Source: Stomoxys calcitrans (taxonomy: Eukaryota; Arthropoda; Insecta; Diptera; Muscidae). Taken from it: a stretch of 64,000 bases of DNA. Position numbers and translations under genes: made by a program. Location of the stretch: the NCBI RefSeq assembly GCF_963082655.1, contig NC_081552.1, positions 5,208,648-5,272,647 on the forward strand, in the 5' to 3' direction. Within the stretch, counting starts at the first letter, position 1. Each line of letters begins with the position of its first letter. Of this stretch, positions 25,359 through 37,136 are shown piece after piece. The notes under the pieces were generated by a model. It saw only the letters and a list, made by a program, of their open reading frames with translations, was not told the origin of the DNA and searched no databases.

Positions 25359-25892
25359 TTTTCATTTAAAGAAGAAGAAGCATTCACAACCATAAAGCCA
25401 TAGGTGGGAGTATCAGTGGTGAGAGTAAGTGAGTTGATGTGCGAGAGAAAGAGTATCAGTATTTATAGTAGGTGAGGGTGTGATGTACGTGGCCCTACTC
25501 GGCATGTTGGTCAGCCAATTTCTATTGACTCGGCGTGTGTGACATTTGCAATTTTGTTGTTGTTTGTATGTATATATATTGGGAGCCTACATAACAAGTG
25601 TGGATGTCACTTATTGCATTTAAACATAGAAGTGAAAATTAAACAGATAGCCGGTTATGAATGATTCTGCCCAATCAAAGTAACTAACTGTGTGGATATA
25701 GAAAGCATTCAATGAACGAAATAGTTTATTGACAGTTTTATGATGGGTTCATATCTTTATTATGTAAAAAAATATATAATTTATTTTTGTTTGTATGTCC
25801 ATATAGACGACATAATCTATTTACTTGAAATGTTCGCAAAAAATAATAATAAAAAACGGTATATGTGGTAGATTGCCTTTCCACGAACATAC
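25359..25892. other. Intergenic or intronic DNA, nothing recognised
   Basis: GAGAGTAAGTGAG-type simple sequence near 25,420. No element ends and no coding frame outside the possible exon that follows. Confidence 0.4.
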
Positions 25893-26029
25893 CTGAAAAG
25901 TACATGTCCGTTTTGGGGTTGTGAGAGATAATGCGAAGAAAGACGTGATCAAAGCAATATGGTGTCTCAAACGGAAGTTTTAGCGAATCTGACATAATAG
26001 CATCATGTGCCTGGGGGTCATCCCAGCCT
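25893..26029 (-). CDS. Possible single internal exon of an unrecognised gene
   Basis: I do not recognise this gene. On the minus strand, GTTTTAG (acceptor) is followed by 137 bp open in one frame, ending TTTTCAG before GTATGT, a strong donor. The peptide has 45 residues, with parts GWDDPQAHDAIMSDSLKLPF and CFDHVFLRIISHNPKTDMYF. Its mixed composition, unlike the AT-biased chance frames nearby, is what suggests coding. The phase leaves one base on each side. It could be an isolated exon with long introns, or a decayed gene copy. No partner exon was found in the neighbourhood. Confidence 0.35.
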
Positions 26030-26317
26030 CTAAAACTAATGATCATGATAAGGTAGCACTCAATTGCAAATGTTTTAGAAGTATGGTATCAACCAAACAT
26101 AAAAATATGGATTCATCTTTCAGGCGGCCTTAAATCCAAAAGGACTTAACGGACATGTAAACTAATTTTAACAATATGGTGTTCAAATTCAAGATATTTG
26201 AGAGCAGTGTACGATTTTGATATTCAACTTATTGGACCAAGTATCTCAAGGTTCGTCAATCTTGGGTTTTAGGTAGAGTACGAACTGATATTGGCCATAT
26301 AAATTCAAGTACTTGGA

Positions 26318-26628
26318 GGCCACCGCAGCGCAGAGGTTAGCATGTCCGACTATGACGCTGAACGCCTGGGTTCAAATCATGGTGAGACCATCAGAAAAAA
26401 ATGTCAGCGGTGGTTTTTCCCTCCTAATGCTGGCAACATTTGTGAGGTACTATGCCATGTAAAACTTCGATCCAAAGAGGTGTCGCACTGCGGCACGCCG
26501 TTCGGACTCGGCTTTAAAAGGACTCGGCACTCATTGACATGTGAGAAGTTTGCCTTAGTGGAATGTTCATGGTCAAAATTTGCATTTTACCTGAGCACCT
26601 ACCTCCACTTAAAATACTGATAAATGGA
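26318..26628 (+). mobile_element. tRNA-derived SINE, most complete copy
   Basis: It starts near GGCCACCGCAGCGCAGAGGT, with TTAGCATGTCCGAC in the A-box position. The B-box-like GGTTCAAATC is at 26,369-26,378. Then come TCGCACTGCGGCACGCCGTT, GGACTCGGC and the tail module TTTGCCTTAGTGGAATGTTC. This order fits a polymerase III transcribed, tRNA-headed SINE of about 310 bp. Three more copies lie in the window. It is non-autonomous and relies on a LINE. The ORF through it (26,342-26,620) is incidental. Confidence 0.8.
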
Positions 26629-27092
26629 CCTTTAGCCCGATCATAACATTTTGGTTTTAATTAAAGTCATTTAGAAGTGAGGACATAAACATGATCAAGC
26701 ATCATTAGAGTGCGAATTCGAGGAGTGGTTTACGATTAGCCGTACATTTTTGGTTTAAAAGCTTAAATATGATTTTACTAGATATTTTGTTAAAGAAAAT
26801 TTGAAACTCAAGAAATTAAAAGATAAGGTGAGATGTACAACTTCTCAAAGTATTTGTAACATTTAACATATGAAAAGCGCAGTTTGCCGTTTTTGCAAAA
26901 TATGTTTGTTGTAACTCCAAAATTCTTTGTTGAAAACAATTTTTGACAAACATTTTTTTTGAGTGTAACTTTTTTACAATATTGTACATAAATCTTTAAA
27001 GCCAAAATGCAACCATGAATCCAAGAAGTTGTGATTACAAATATAAGGAAAACGTGGCTGGTGTGATGTGCGTGGCCCTACTTGGCATGTAC
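26629..27092. other. AT-rich stretch, nothing recognised
   Basis: No coding frame, tandem repeat or element terminus could be supported. Confidence 0.4.
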
Positions 27093-27300
27093 ACTCATAG
27101 AAAAAAGTTTGCTGAAAATGCAAACACTGTCTGCTCAATATTCGTAGTTAATTTTGTTGCTATTGTAGCAGTTGTTCTGCTATTACAGCAGTAGTACTGC
27201 AATTGCAGAGTAGCAGGTTTACTGCTGAAAAGTCTTTCATTTGCTAAAAATGACTGCTGCTTAATTATGAAGGGAATGTTAGAAGAAAAAAAATTGAACA
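27093..27300 (+). mobile_element. Fragment of inverted-repeat family seen at 14,504
   Basis: The end CACTCATAGAAAAAAG followed by AATGCAAACACTGTCTGCTC matches the left end at 14,504 (CTCGTAGAAAAATT ... CAGCAAACACTGTC). The interior carries AGCAGTAGTACTGC-like words. The opposite end was not found. Confidence 0.5.
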
Positions 27301-27429
27301 CATATGTAAATGTGTGTCTCAGTGGATGTCTATATTCACCACCAAATTTTTTTATTTGTCTGAATTTTTAAGATTTTGTCCTTTTCCCAATCGATTAAGG
27401 TCCATTTCCTGACCTTAATCCATATTCTG

Positions 27430-28350
27430 GCCTTCATTTTAGAATTTGTTTACACACCACCATAGGATGGGGGGGGGGGGGGGTTGTATACTAACCTAGT
27501 AATTCTTGTAACACTAAATTCTATAATATATATTCTTGATCGTCTTTACATTCTGAGTCGATCTAGCCATGTCCGTCGTAATCACGATAGCGGGATAGCG
27601 GAAATGGGCCATATCGGATCAGACTTAGACCCTAGGACGCTCAATTTTCATCCAATTTAGCTGAAATGTTGTATATAAAGTGTATGCCAAGTATGTCTAA
27701 TCGGCCTAAAAATTTTGATAACCCCCAAATAAATTTATCTCCCGATTTGATTCTTGAGCTTCTGGAAGCTTCAAATTTCACCTGATTTGGTACGAAAACT
27801 TCTGTACCGACTCCCAATATCCGTGCCAAGTTTGATTCGAAACTGTCTATAAACTGATACTAGTATAGCCCCTATATAAACCTATCCCGGGATTTGATTT
27901 CTGGAGCTCATAGAAACCCCAATTTTAATCCGATTGGGCTAAAATTTAGCACACATACTACCATTATAACTTTCTACATCCGTGCCAAGTATGATGATAA
28001 ACTGATAAAGCCTCCGCATCAACCGATCTCCGGAATTGACTTCTTGAGCCCCTAGAAGTCTCAGTTCTCTGAAACTTTGCAAAACAACTAGTGTTATGAC
28101 TTCTAATGTCTGTACGATCCGAATCGGTTTATTAACTACAATAGTAATAAACTAATATAGCCCTCATATAAACCGTTTCTCGGATTTGATTCTTGAGTTC
28201 CTAGAATCCATCAAATTGGGTATTGTCAATTGGTTTGATTATAAAATAATTCAACTACAATCTTAGTTTATAAGGGCACATTTTTAGCGGAATTCCTGGT
28301 GGTGGGTATCCAAGATTCGGTCCGACCGAACTTGCGCGTCATTACATGTT
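27430..28350. repeat. Diverged family A/B dispersed repeat
   Basis: The start motif CACCACCATAGGATGG runs into 15 consecutive G residues (27,469-27,483). Downstream are TTCTTGATCGTC, ATAAACCTATC-like modules and a right end GATTCGGTCCGACCGAACTT followed by CATTACATGTTTTT. The order matches 59,745-60,692 but with many substitutions, so this is an older copy. Non-coding. Confidence 0.6.
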
Positions 28351-31216
28351 TTTAATAGTAATACTACTACTTAAGATAAAACTTTCTAAATATCAAGTAA
28401 AAGATATTCCGCAAAAGGAAGATTTCCCTTAAAATGTTGATAAAAACCTGGGCACATGGAGCAACAGCGAGAGCCATTGCCGTTGTTTTAGCGTTCGAAG
28501 TCATCAATACAACTTCCAACAGATGCACAAAATCATGTGTAGTACGGAAGAAGTGTAATTTGTCGTAGAAAGAATGTCTGCCATTACACAAAAATACATG
28601 CATTCGGAAAAGTACAGCTAATAGACAGGGTTGTCGAGTGTGGTTATTGTGGTAATTGTATCATAGATGCGTTTTCGCTATTAATACGATTCAAATACGA
28701 CATACCAACGCACGGCCCTTGAAGCCATCACACCTAATATGGTTGAAAAGTCTTCTAACCAAAGACGAACCGCATCCCATAGTGGTTGGTGTGTGTGTTG
28801 CTATCTTTGGCTTACCTTTTCCATTTGCATCCCCGATCATTGAGCTCGTCTCGAAAGAGAAACAAACAAAAATTGGTAATCTTTAAATGAGCTTAATAAT
28901 TGCAATTTAATTCAAACTAGGAACTGTTAGATGTATTGGACTTTGTAGTACCCCTTTTTAAGATCTTCACAGCTGTTGATAGATCTATTTACCGATTTTA
29001 GTTCTTATTTTTTGTCCGATTTATCTAAAATTTGGTTGAAGTTGATGTTTGATTTGATACTTCCATATACACACATACGTGCTCACCCAATCAATAATAA
29101 AATAAATAAATTTATGGGATATTTTTAGACAAAAATAGTAAAAAAATTTAGGCGTCGATTATGGATGGCAACTCAACTAGGGTTGCGTTGCCAGAAGAAA
29201 AAATCATAAATTAAACTTAGTATAAAGTTGGAAATTTGTGTCAGGTCCATTCAATATCAGTGTTTTGAGCGTTCAGCTACTGAGTAAATTGTAAAATACT
29301 ATGCGATTCAATACAGAAATGAAAATTTCTATAACAGATTTGCCCGTTGTCAACTCAACTGACGTTGGATTGCCATTCATTATCGACCCATTAAATATCT
29401 CAGAGAAATGAGATATTTCTCGTAAACATTTTCTTCATTAGTTGTGTTTTTCAGTTCACTTTGGAATTTGGTACAAACTAAAGTGTTCTCAAAGTGTCTA
29501 TTTTTGAATTTTACAACGCATACAAAATCATCAACAAAACGTAACGTGCCCGCAGATATTTGCAGATACACAGATGCAATAAGCTTTCCACCAGTATATG
29601 TCACATACACATGAGTACACCGCCAGAGTGTAGAGGGACCACACCTTAATATTGGAATTCACCATAACCATCGATTGCAAAACTGCATATGAATCTTCCT
29701 CTACCTAATAATGCCAAATCAATCAAGCGCCAAATTTATGCATCACTAAACTCGACAAACAAATTCACAAAACGCCAAACAGAGCGTAAAACGAAGGAAG
29801 AACAAAAAAACAAACACCATCTCCATCGTACATTTGAGAATTAATTTTGAAAATAATTTTTGCCCGTTCACAGAGTGCGTCAGGCATTTGATGGCAAAAT
29901 ATGTGTCCTCGGTTCCACAAAATTATGGAGTGTTGTGTATATACCCAGCAATGTATGTAAAGCGGATGGTAATAAGAGACAGCAAATCTCTCTCTCTCTA
30001 TCTCTCTGAAGGCAGTAATTGTCTCTTTCGCACTTTATATGCCTGCTGTGGTTGGTGCATGTATGCCTTGGCCAATGGGAGAAAAACGTCAGCAATTGTT
30101 CTCTTTCTAACGCAAGGCGCTGCTTTCCTTAAAACGGAAGGTGGTATGGTTTGTTGATTTGTTTTTTAACGTCAGCTCTCTGCTGTTGCTGTTGCTGCCG
30201 CAGTTGCTACGGCTCAACCCCACCTATGTATCTACCTACCTAACGTCCAAGCCCACACTCGTCGCATCATTTGTTGTTTATGTCGTTTGTGAAGTCGAGT
30301 GCTTTATATATAGAGTCAGCAAAGATATTTCTTGAGAAGATAAATTGTTTTCCCATTCGCCCTTGTTGGCTGTACGTTTATCATATTTGGACAAAGACTA
30401 TCGTCGTCAAGACTTTTCCTCAGTGAAGTTAATTCTTTGCTCTGCACATCGTCTACAACTAGGATGACACAGCACCAATTGGGCTGAGTGTGTTTGTGTG
30501 GGTGAGGTATTTATATATGCATGCCTGCTAATTGGATAGTTTGACTTCATTTTGTTACAACAAAACGGTCGTCATCATCATCATCTTGACTAAAAGAAAC
30601 CGTTCTTTGGAAAAATGTACTAAACTCAAAGTGTCTTTATTTACAAAAAAAAAAAAATATGAATGTATGTAAATACTAGTATATAAACATATACATACAT
30701 AAATACATCATGGCATTATGTAAAGATCGATTTTTTTGTTTTGAGCTACAGTTTTTCTCTTGTCTGCAGATACTTCTTCTCTTGATTTATCTGTTTGCGT
30801 TTTTGTGCTTAAAAACCATCTACAAACACAAGACTCTGATGTCGATACATGAACCCAATTGGGTTTGCTTGCCAAACGAACTTAAATGTAGTAATTTATA
30901 CTTCTTCTTATCGAAAAAAAGCTAATAAATTATAAACAAATATATAATAGAAATCAAATAATAAACAATAAATGAATATAGCTAAGTGTATAACAAATAT
31001 GGGTTGGGTCTGGAGCTGGGCTGATTCTGGGTCTGGTTCTAGTTCTGGGTTTTTCTTGGGATATATTTTATAGAATTACAATATGATACATATAGCCTAT
31101 AGATAATAAAAGTTTTCTGCCTTAACAACTATGTATAATTGATCCCATGGACAAGCTTTCGCGACTGCCTGGCAACTCCAAAAGTCCTGAATCTCTCTTG
31201 TTGAGTGCGATCATGG
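28351..31216. other. Downstream flank of the MADF-BESS gene, no second gene seen
   Basis: It holds scattered frames without domains (28,656-28,886, 29,834-30,157, 30,710-30,925) and CT and GT simple runs near 30,000. A segment at 29,275-29,385 resembles the retrotransposon interior at 49,510-49,640. A TTTATT at about 30,636 would read AATAAA on the minus strand and could be a distal poly(A) signal for the MADF-BESS gene. Confidence 0.4.
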
Positions 31217-34200
31217 CTAATGATTGCGCAAAGAGCCATTTATAACTCTGAGTATATCAATTTGGAGATCTGTAAAGGCGACCGGCGATAACTTTGCACT
31301 GCGTATTTTCATGGCCACAGCCTTAAAGAAAGCACCGACTTCATCATCTTCACTGTTTACGGAATTGTTGTTACTGGCGATATTGCTGTTGCTAGGTAAA
31401 AGTTGGGTAGGTTGGGTATTTGTTGCAGCCTCTGAAGTGGAGGGGGCCGCAGTAGTACTGTTGGCTTGTGTTGCAGTTGTAGAGGCAGGGGCAGGTGCAG
31501 GAGGTGGAGGTGTGGCCGCGCACATATCCAATGTCGTTGTTAGACTTAGGCTGGGGCTATTGGAACTAGCAGCACTGGCTTGATAGCTTTGTTGTGTCTG
31601 TGTTGTAGTTGTTGCTTTCATATTATTGTCGGGACTTATTACATCGTTATTATCACTTAAGTCCAATGAAGGCATATTGATATGATGTGTTTGCTGGTTT
31701 TGATGTTCATTAACAAGGCCTCGACCACCACCGCCATTGGTTGTTTGCAATGTCTGTGGACTCACCGACACTGAAGGTTTATATGACGCATTTGTTGCTT
31801 CCAGGTTTGGGTGACGAGCAGCCACTTCCTCCTCACCATTGTGTTTGGTGGTGTTGCCGAAAGGCGAAAATTCCTGAATAGATGTATTATCCTCTGGTTG
31901 TGTATCATCTTCTTGTTCTTCTTGTGCATTATGCTCATCCACCACACTATCACCATCGCCTATTATATAATTATCTATATCCATATCATCATATTCGCCC
32001 ACACTGCTCGTTGCCATACACAGGGTCTCTGAATGCTGATGTTGATGTAGGTTCTGATTGGGATTGTTTTCTTCGCTCACCAAATCAGGCATTCGTATGT
32101 GATTATGAGAAATTTCCCTTTTAATATTATCAAGGGGTGATCGCATAGGTGAGCTACCACTGATGTTCATATGGTCATCATCATCATCCATATCGGCATC
32201 AATCTCGGTTTTGGTTATTTGCATCAAAGGTTGTTTGGCTTCAAATTCACTGAAATTAAAAACAAAAACAGTACAAAAACATGTAAAAATATCTGTAGAA
32301 AAAATTCACCTAGGAAAGAGGAATGAACAGGCAAAAAATTTGGGAACCCACCCTCATGGGTTCTGCGAAACATTTACACAAATGAACTTAGTTCTAAGGC
32401 ATGTGTGTACTTTACGTGCCAAATTTCAGCACTATTTCAAGCATCTAGAGGCCTTAGGAGACAAATCGGTAGATCGGTTTATATGAGAGCTATGTCAGGC
32501 CATCGTCCGATTTGGCTAATATTATTATTACTTTCAGGGGCCCAATGTGCCAAATCGAGAAATCGGTCTAAACGGCAGCTATATTAGATTATAGGGAAGC
32601 TACTGTAACGCAGAGGTTAGCATTGCCGCCTATGACGCTGGGTTCCTTTAAAAACTTGCAACCAAAAAGGGGTCACACTGCGGCACGCCGTTTGGACTCG
32701 GCTATAAAAAGGAGGTTCCTTATCATTGAACTTAAACTTGAATCGAACAACACTCATTGATATGTAAAAAGTTTTCTCCTGTTCCTTAATGAAATATTCA
32801 TGGGCAAAGTTGCAAATTTCAATATTAGATTATATACCAATTTGGATCGTATTTGGCACAGTTGTTGGAAGTTATAACAGAACACTACTTGCAAAATTTC
32901 AGCCAAATCGGATAATAATTGCGGCCAATTACATGCCAATTTGTACCGATATGGCCCATTTCATGGTGTAATAAATTTTTTTCGTCGATGCATACCGCAT
33001 GCTGCTCCATTGCAGGCACTATTAAACTGATTTCCCAAAGATACGAAGTATAATGATAAAAGGAAAGTCCCTTGGACATCCGAGGCAGAGAGAGAGAGAG
33101 AGCATTTTTGGATTGTAAGGAGAGCCTACTTCATGCAACAATGGTTGCACATTCGGCTTCAACCTCAAACCTAGCTCTTACTACGAATGCATCGGATATT
33201 GCAATCGGTGCCGTTCTAGAACAGAACCATAATAAAGTGTAACAGCATCTTGGCTTTTAAGGGAACTATATCGTACTTATGACAGAGATTTGCTTCGAAA
33301 TTATCAGACAATAAAATACTTTCAGCCACCAAGTTTTTGAAGCTCGCCATTTTGTGATAAAGACCGATCACAAACCTTTAATCTACGCTTTTTCTCTAAG
33401 ACCGGAGAAAGCTTCACCTCGACTTTTGAGGCTCTTAGACTTTATCTCGCAATCGACAACTGAGAATGTATATTTGGCAGGACCTGAAAGCACGGTGGAA
33501 GACGCATTTTATCGCCTCAATGCGATATCGATGCCTACGTCAGTTTCTCTAATGGAACTTCAATCACCACAAGAGACTGACGAAGAGTTGGTAACAATTT
33601 TAAATGGCGCCAATATTTTTTTTAAAGCTGTGGAAAGTACATTTCGATTCAACTTTAGTTTAGTGTGACTTCTCGACTGGAAATGTCCGTATATACGTTC
33701 CTGAGTATTTACGTCAACAAACTTTCAACTCCAGTCATAATCTCTCACATCCCAGTGCACGTGATAGTCTTCAAAAGATTCGTGAAAGGTACATTTGGCC
33801 TGGAACGAAGAACAAATTTTGAATTGGATTGCCAGACATATTCGACTTACACCTAACAAAATAGATGTTCCCGATCATCGATTTGACCATGCCATGTCAT
33901 GTCTAGACATTGTTGTGATGTCTCTGGTTCAAGATTACAGATACTGTCTCACGATTACAGATCGTTTTTCGCAGTGTTTTTGAAAGACATATCAGCACAA
34001 ACCGTGGCAACAGTATTTTGGTCAACTTGGATTTCACGCTCTTGTTGTCCTAGGGTGATACAACAGATCAAGGGACCCAGTTCCAATCTAGATAATTCGA
34101 AGCACTTGTTAACTTATCTTCATCTAAACGAACGAGGACTACAGCCTTTCATCTCCAATCAAACGGGATAATGGATAGAACTATCAGATCTTTTAAAGCT

Positions 34201-37136
34201 GCGTTAATGTGTCACTGTAATACGTCTTGGGTTGAAGTACTTCCTACGGTAATGCTTGGTTTAAGAACGGCTTTTAAAGACGATATACAAGCTTCGACAG
34301 CTAAACTTCTACATGGCGGACATGTACGATTACCCCACGAGTTCTTCAGCCAATCAAACATTCCTGCAGAATTAGCAAAATTTTTAAAGAGACTTTGTGA
34401 TCACTTCAATTTCTTGCGATCAGTTCCATCCTAGCTTCACAACAAGAGTAAAATGTTCATATTTAAGAATCGTAAGGATTGTACTCATGTTTTTTACGCA
34501 CAGATGCTGTTAGAAAACCTCTTGAACCAACTTATACTGAACTATTCAAAATAGTTCAAAGAATTTCATGAATCTAAACATATACGTCGACCGTCTGAAA
34601 CCGGCTTTCATCATCAATAATTCTGAACAACCGGTAAAAGAACTTCAAAAACCCCAGCCAACACAAGATGCAACGTCAAGATCAGAGACTATTCCATTAC
34701 CGTCTCAAAACTTAACATCGTCTTCAGTTCGAGATTGGCAATGAACTACCTTCAAGCACACAACCATTTCCATCTCGGAAAAGTGTGTCGTTCCAAGCAC
34801 TTCTGGCAACCCCTAACTTGCCAACTTCTGAGGATAAATGAGACGGTAACCCTTCAACTGCCAGAGGAAGACGAAAGCAATTGCTAGTCTTTGGAGAAGA
34901 TTTCATTGAAATTTTGTCCTCAGAGAAAATTTCATTGAAATTTTGTCTTTAGAGAAAATTTCATTGAAATTTTGTCTTTAGAGAAAATTTCATTGAAATT
35001 TTTTCCTTAGAGAAAATTTCATTGAAATTTTGTCTTTAGAGAAAATTTCATTGAAATTTTGTCTTTAGAGAAAATTTCATTGAAATTTTGTCTTTAGAGA
35101 AAATTTCATTGAAATTTTGTCTTTAGAGAAAATTTCATTGAAATTTTCTTAGAAAATTTTGTCAAAAATTGGTTTTCATTAAACATCTCATTATTTAAAA
35201 AATTTCTTTTAAAATCAGTTTTTTAGAGAAATTTTTCAAACATTTTGTGGAATTTTCTTTCCAGATTTTATGTTTAATAATTTTTCTTTAGAGAAATAAA
35301 AAAGTCTTCAATTAAAATTAAAAAAAAAAAATCTATATAAAATTTTCCAAATTGAGAAAATGTACGTAATTTGAATAATTTGTCATGATCGAAATATGTT
35401 GAGTTACTAAAAGGACTTGCTGAAATAATATCATCCATCTTCAAGATTTAAAGTTTTTAAATTCTCACATCTTGAAGATGTGATCGAGAAAAAACTCGTG
35501 CAAATTTTACTTTGATAAATATTTTCGGCAAAATTTAACCTTCGATTCCGGCCAAATTCTAACAAGTTAATCACTATTCAAATCTTTCTCCGCAACCCTG
35601 ACTTACCCTGCTTTATGTTTGATGAACTTTTGTAGAAAACTCAAAGCATCATAGTGCTTCCAACGGGGCAAAGATTCAATATTTTCACGATTTTTCAATC
35701 GTTTGTGCTCTCGGATGAATTGATCCCTTAGTGCTTTCCACTTAAGACGGCATTGTTTCACAGTTTTCTTAAGCTTGCGCGCAATTTCATCCCATACCTC
35801 CAATTTGAGTTTAACATTGCGATAATTGGGATTAAAGCTATTGTACAGAACATCTTCGTGTTGTATCAAGGCTATCAACTCTTTTTCAAAATAACTTTCT
35901 ATGTTAAGAAAAGTGTGTATGGGATCATCATCCTCTTCGTCATTCACCGAAGAATTTTGCTGTGATGAATTCGATTGCTGTTGGCACAATTGATGTTGTT
36001 GTTGTTGCTGTATTTGACCCACACAATCTACTAAGGCATTGTATAAAGCTTCATCCGCATGCTGCTGCTGATGGTGATGGTGAGTCGACAGCAAATGCTG
36101 TGTGGCCTCACCCAATGAATGATTATCTAAACGTGAATTGTTATTTGAAGACGTTGATGATCCTGTAATGTAAGTCCAATTATTTTCATCCGTTTGTTGT
36201 TGCAGCACCGTATTCAATTGTTCCTCGGTGAGATGATTGGTGCTGCCGCCATCTTTGACGGATGTAAAGTCACAAGTCACAAAGCTTTCTGTGGCATTCG
36301 TTTCTATCTTTATTGTAGTAAACTTTGTGTTGTTGTTATCTGTTGCATTATTCACATCGTTCGCTGTGGCGACCGCAGAGCAGTTGTACGAATTTTGGTT
36401 ATTATTATTGCTGTTGGTGCTATTATTACTATTGGTGTTGTTATTATTATTATTGGCAGGTATTGGATTACGGGGTCTATAGCTAAAATAAGAACAGAAA
36501 TTCGCATTGATCAATTGTTCAAGGAGAGTACTGAGGCAAAACTTACTTTCTGGCCAAGGCATAAGGCCTTAGAAAATCTAACTCTTTAAAATATTTCCAC
36601 TTAACATTGGCCTTGGCATTAAATTTGCTGCGCTTTAGTTCTCGGCAATACTGATCACGCATAGCCTTCCATTTGGCTTTGCATTGTGTATCTAAAAGAA
36701 AGTAAAATATAGATATTGTTCATTTGCATTATACAAAAGCACTGCTTATAACTCACCCTCCCATCCCACATTATCAGCTATTTCCTTCCATTTCATATCT
36801 TTTCGCTGTGTGTTGCGATAGTTCTCGTGCTTGGGATTGTACAAAGCTTGTTCCTGGGACACCAATGATATTAATATCACTTCCTTGGGTATGGCCACAA
36901 TGCTCTCTTGCATTTCCTGCGACAAATCGGCCATGTCCGAGAGATTCATCATTTGATCTTCATCAACTGGTGAATGCTGATGATGATGGTGATCACTTAA
37001 ACCTTTAATTGAACAACAAAAAACGTAATTAATCCTTGAAGGAAACATGATTTGCCCCTGGTTGATTACCTCCAGCTGCTACGTGGAGTGTTTGGTGGTT
37101 TGCATTGTCTGTCGAGCTTAAAGTAATTGTTTCCAT
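31217..37136 (-). CDS. MADF-MADF-BESS nuclear protein, five coding exons
   Basis: Exons on the minus strand are 37,070-37,136, 36,757-37,002, 36,547-36,691, 35,607-36,482 and 31,217-32,249. All junctions are GT-AG and phases agree, giving 788 residues from METITLSS. MADF 1 spans about residues 63-150 (VILISLVSQEQALYNPKHEN, later CKAKWKAMRDQYCRELKR). MADF 2 spans about 350-443 (LIALIQHEDVLYN, CRLKWKALRDQFIREHKRL). Between them is an Asn- and Gln-rich linker. The carboxyl end, about 745-784, is a BESS motif (VGAFFKAVAMKIRSAKLSPV). MADF domains are Myb-like DNA binders and BESS motifs mediate protein contacts, so a transcriptional regulator is likely. The last intron is 3.36 kb and full of repeats. 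From memory, Drosophila CG8765 has this architecture, but I cannot verify orthology. Confidence 0.9.
32395..32950. repeat. Family A fragment interrupted by a SINE
   Basis: Modules such as GGTTTATATGAGAGCTATGT (32,475) and CAAAATTTCAGCCAAATCGG (32,891) are those of the family A repeats. The SINE at 32,594-32,821 divides the fragment, which shows the order of insertion: repeat first, SINE second. Confidence 0.7.
32594..32821 (+). mobile_element. SINE copy with 13-bp target duplication
   Basis: The direct repeat ATATTAGATTATA occurs at 32,581-32,593 and again at 32,822-32,834. Between them lies a SINE with AACGCAGAGGTTAGCATTGC, CCTATGACGCTGGG, then TCACACTGCGGCACGCCGTT and TTATCATTGAAC. The B-box region is deleted. 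The duplication is the signature of LINE-assisted retroposition and fixes both ends of the element. Confidence 0.85.
33130..34640 (+). pseudogene. Decayed Gypsy-class pol in the intron
   Basis: Plus-strand pieces in different frames follow pol order. About 33,165-33,240 reads NASDIAIGAVLEQNHNK (RNase H start). Positions 33,354-33,668 read TDHKPLIYAFSLRPEKASPR and FISQ (RNase H end). Then come integrase-like pieces in 33,795-34,434. VDRLKPAFIINN near 34,585 is the usual carboxyl end of such polyproteins. Frameshifts and stops separate all the pieces, and no LTRs are visible. It lies opposite to the host gene and is non-functional. Confidence 0.75.
34894..35155. repeat. 29-bp minisatellite, nine copies
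   Basis: The unit is GAGAAAATTTCATTGAAATT followed by TTGTCTTTA. There are nine head-to-tail copies with few substitutions; the first reads GAGAAGATTTC and the last is degenerate. There are no spacers, so it is not a CRISPR-like array. It sits in the last intron of the MADF-BESS gene, about 450 bp from the exon 4 donor. Confidence 0.9.

Larger units (their letters stand above)
32250..35606 (-). other. Repeat-filled last intron of the MADF-BESS gene
   Basis: The donor is GG before GTAAGT at 35,606 and the acceptor AATTTCAG at 32,250. Within it lie a family A fragment split by a SINE (32,400-32,950), a decayed Gypsy pol (33,130-34,640) and a 29-bp minisatellite. All are listed separately. Confidence 0.85.

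Noticed and set aside
26342..26620. 92-residue frame containing GLGFKRTRHSLTCEKF
   Set aside because: It is the SINE read in frame; other copies of the SINE have stops in the same frame.
29834..30335. Frames of 107, 71 and 64 residues on both strands
   Set aside because: No domain, composition follows local simple sequence (CTCTCT, GTTGCTGTTGCTG), and they overlap in conflicting frames.
31224..31583. 119-residue plus-strand frame
   Set aside because: Antisense shadow of the low-complexity part of the MADF-BESS last exon.
34894..35155. CRISPR-like array
   Set aside because: The 29-bp units are directly adjacent with no spacers, and the genome is an insect.
36194..36589. 131-residue plus-strand hydrophobic frame
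   Set aside because: Antisense of Asn/Gln-coding repeats in exon 4 of the MADF-BESS gene, which yield Val/Ile/Leu runs on the other strand.
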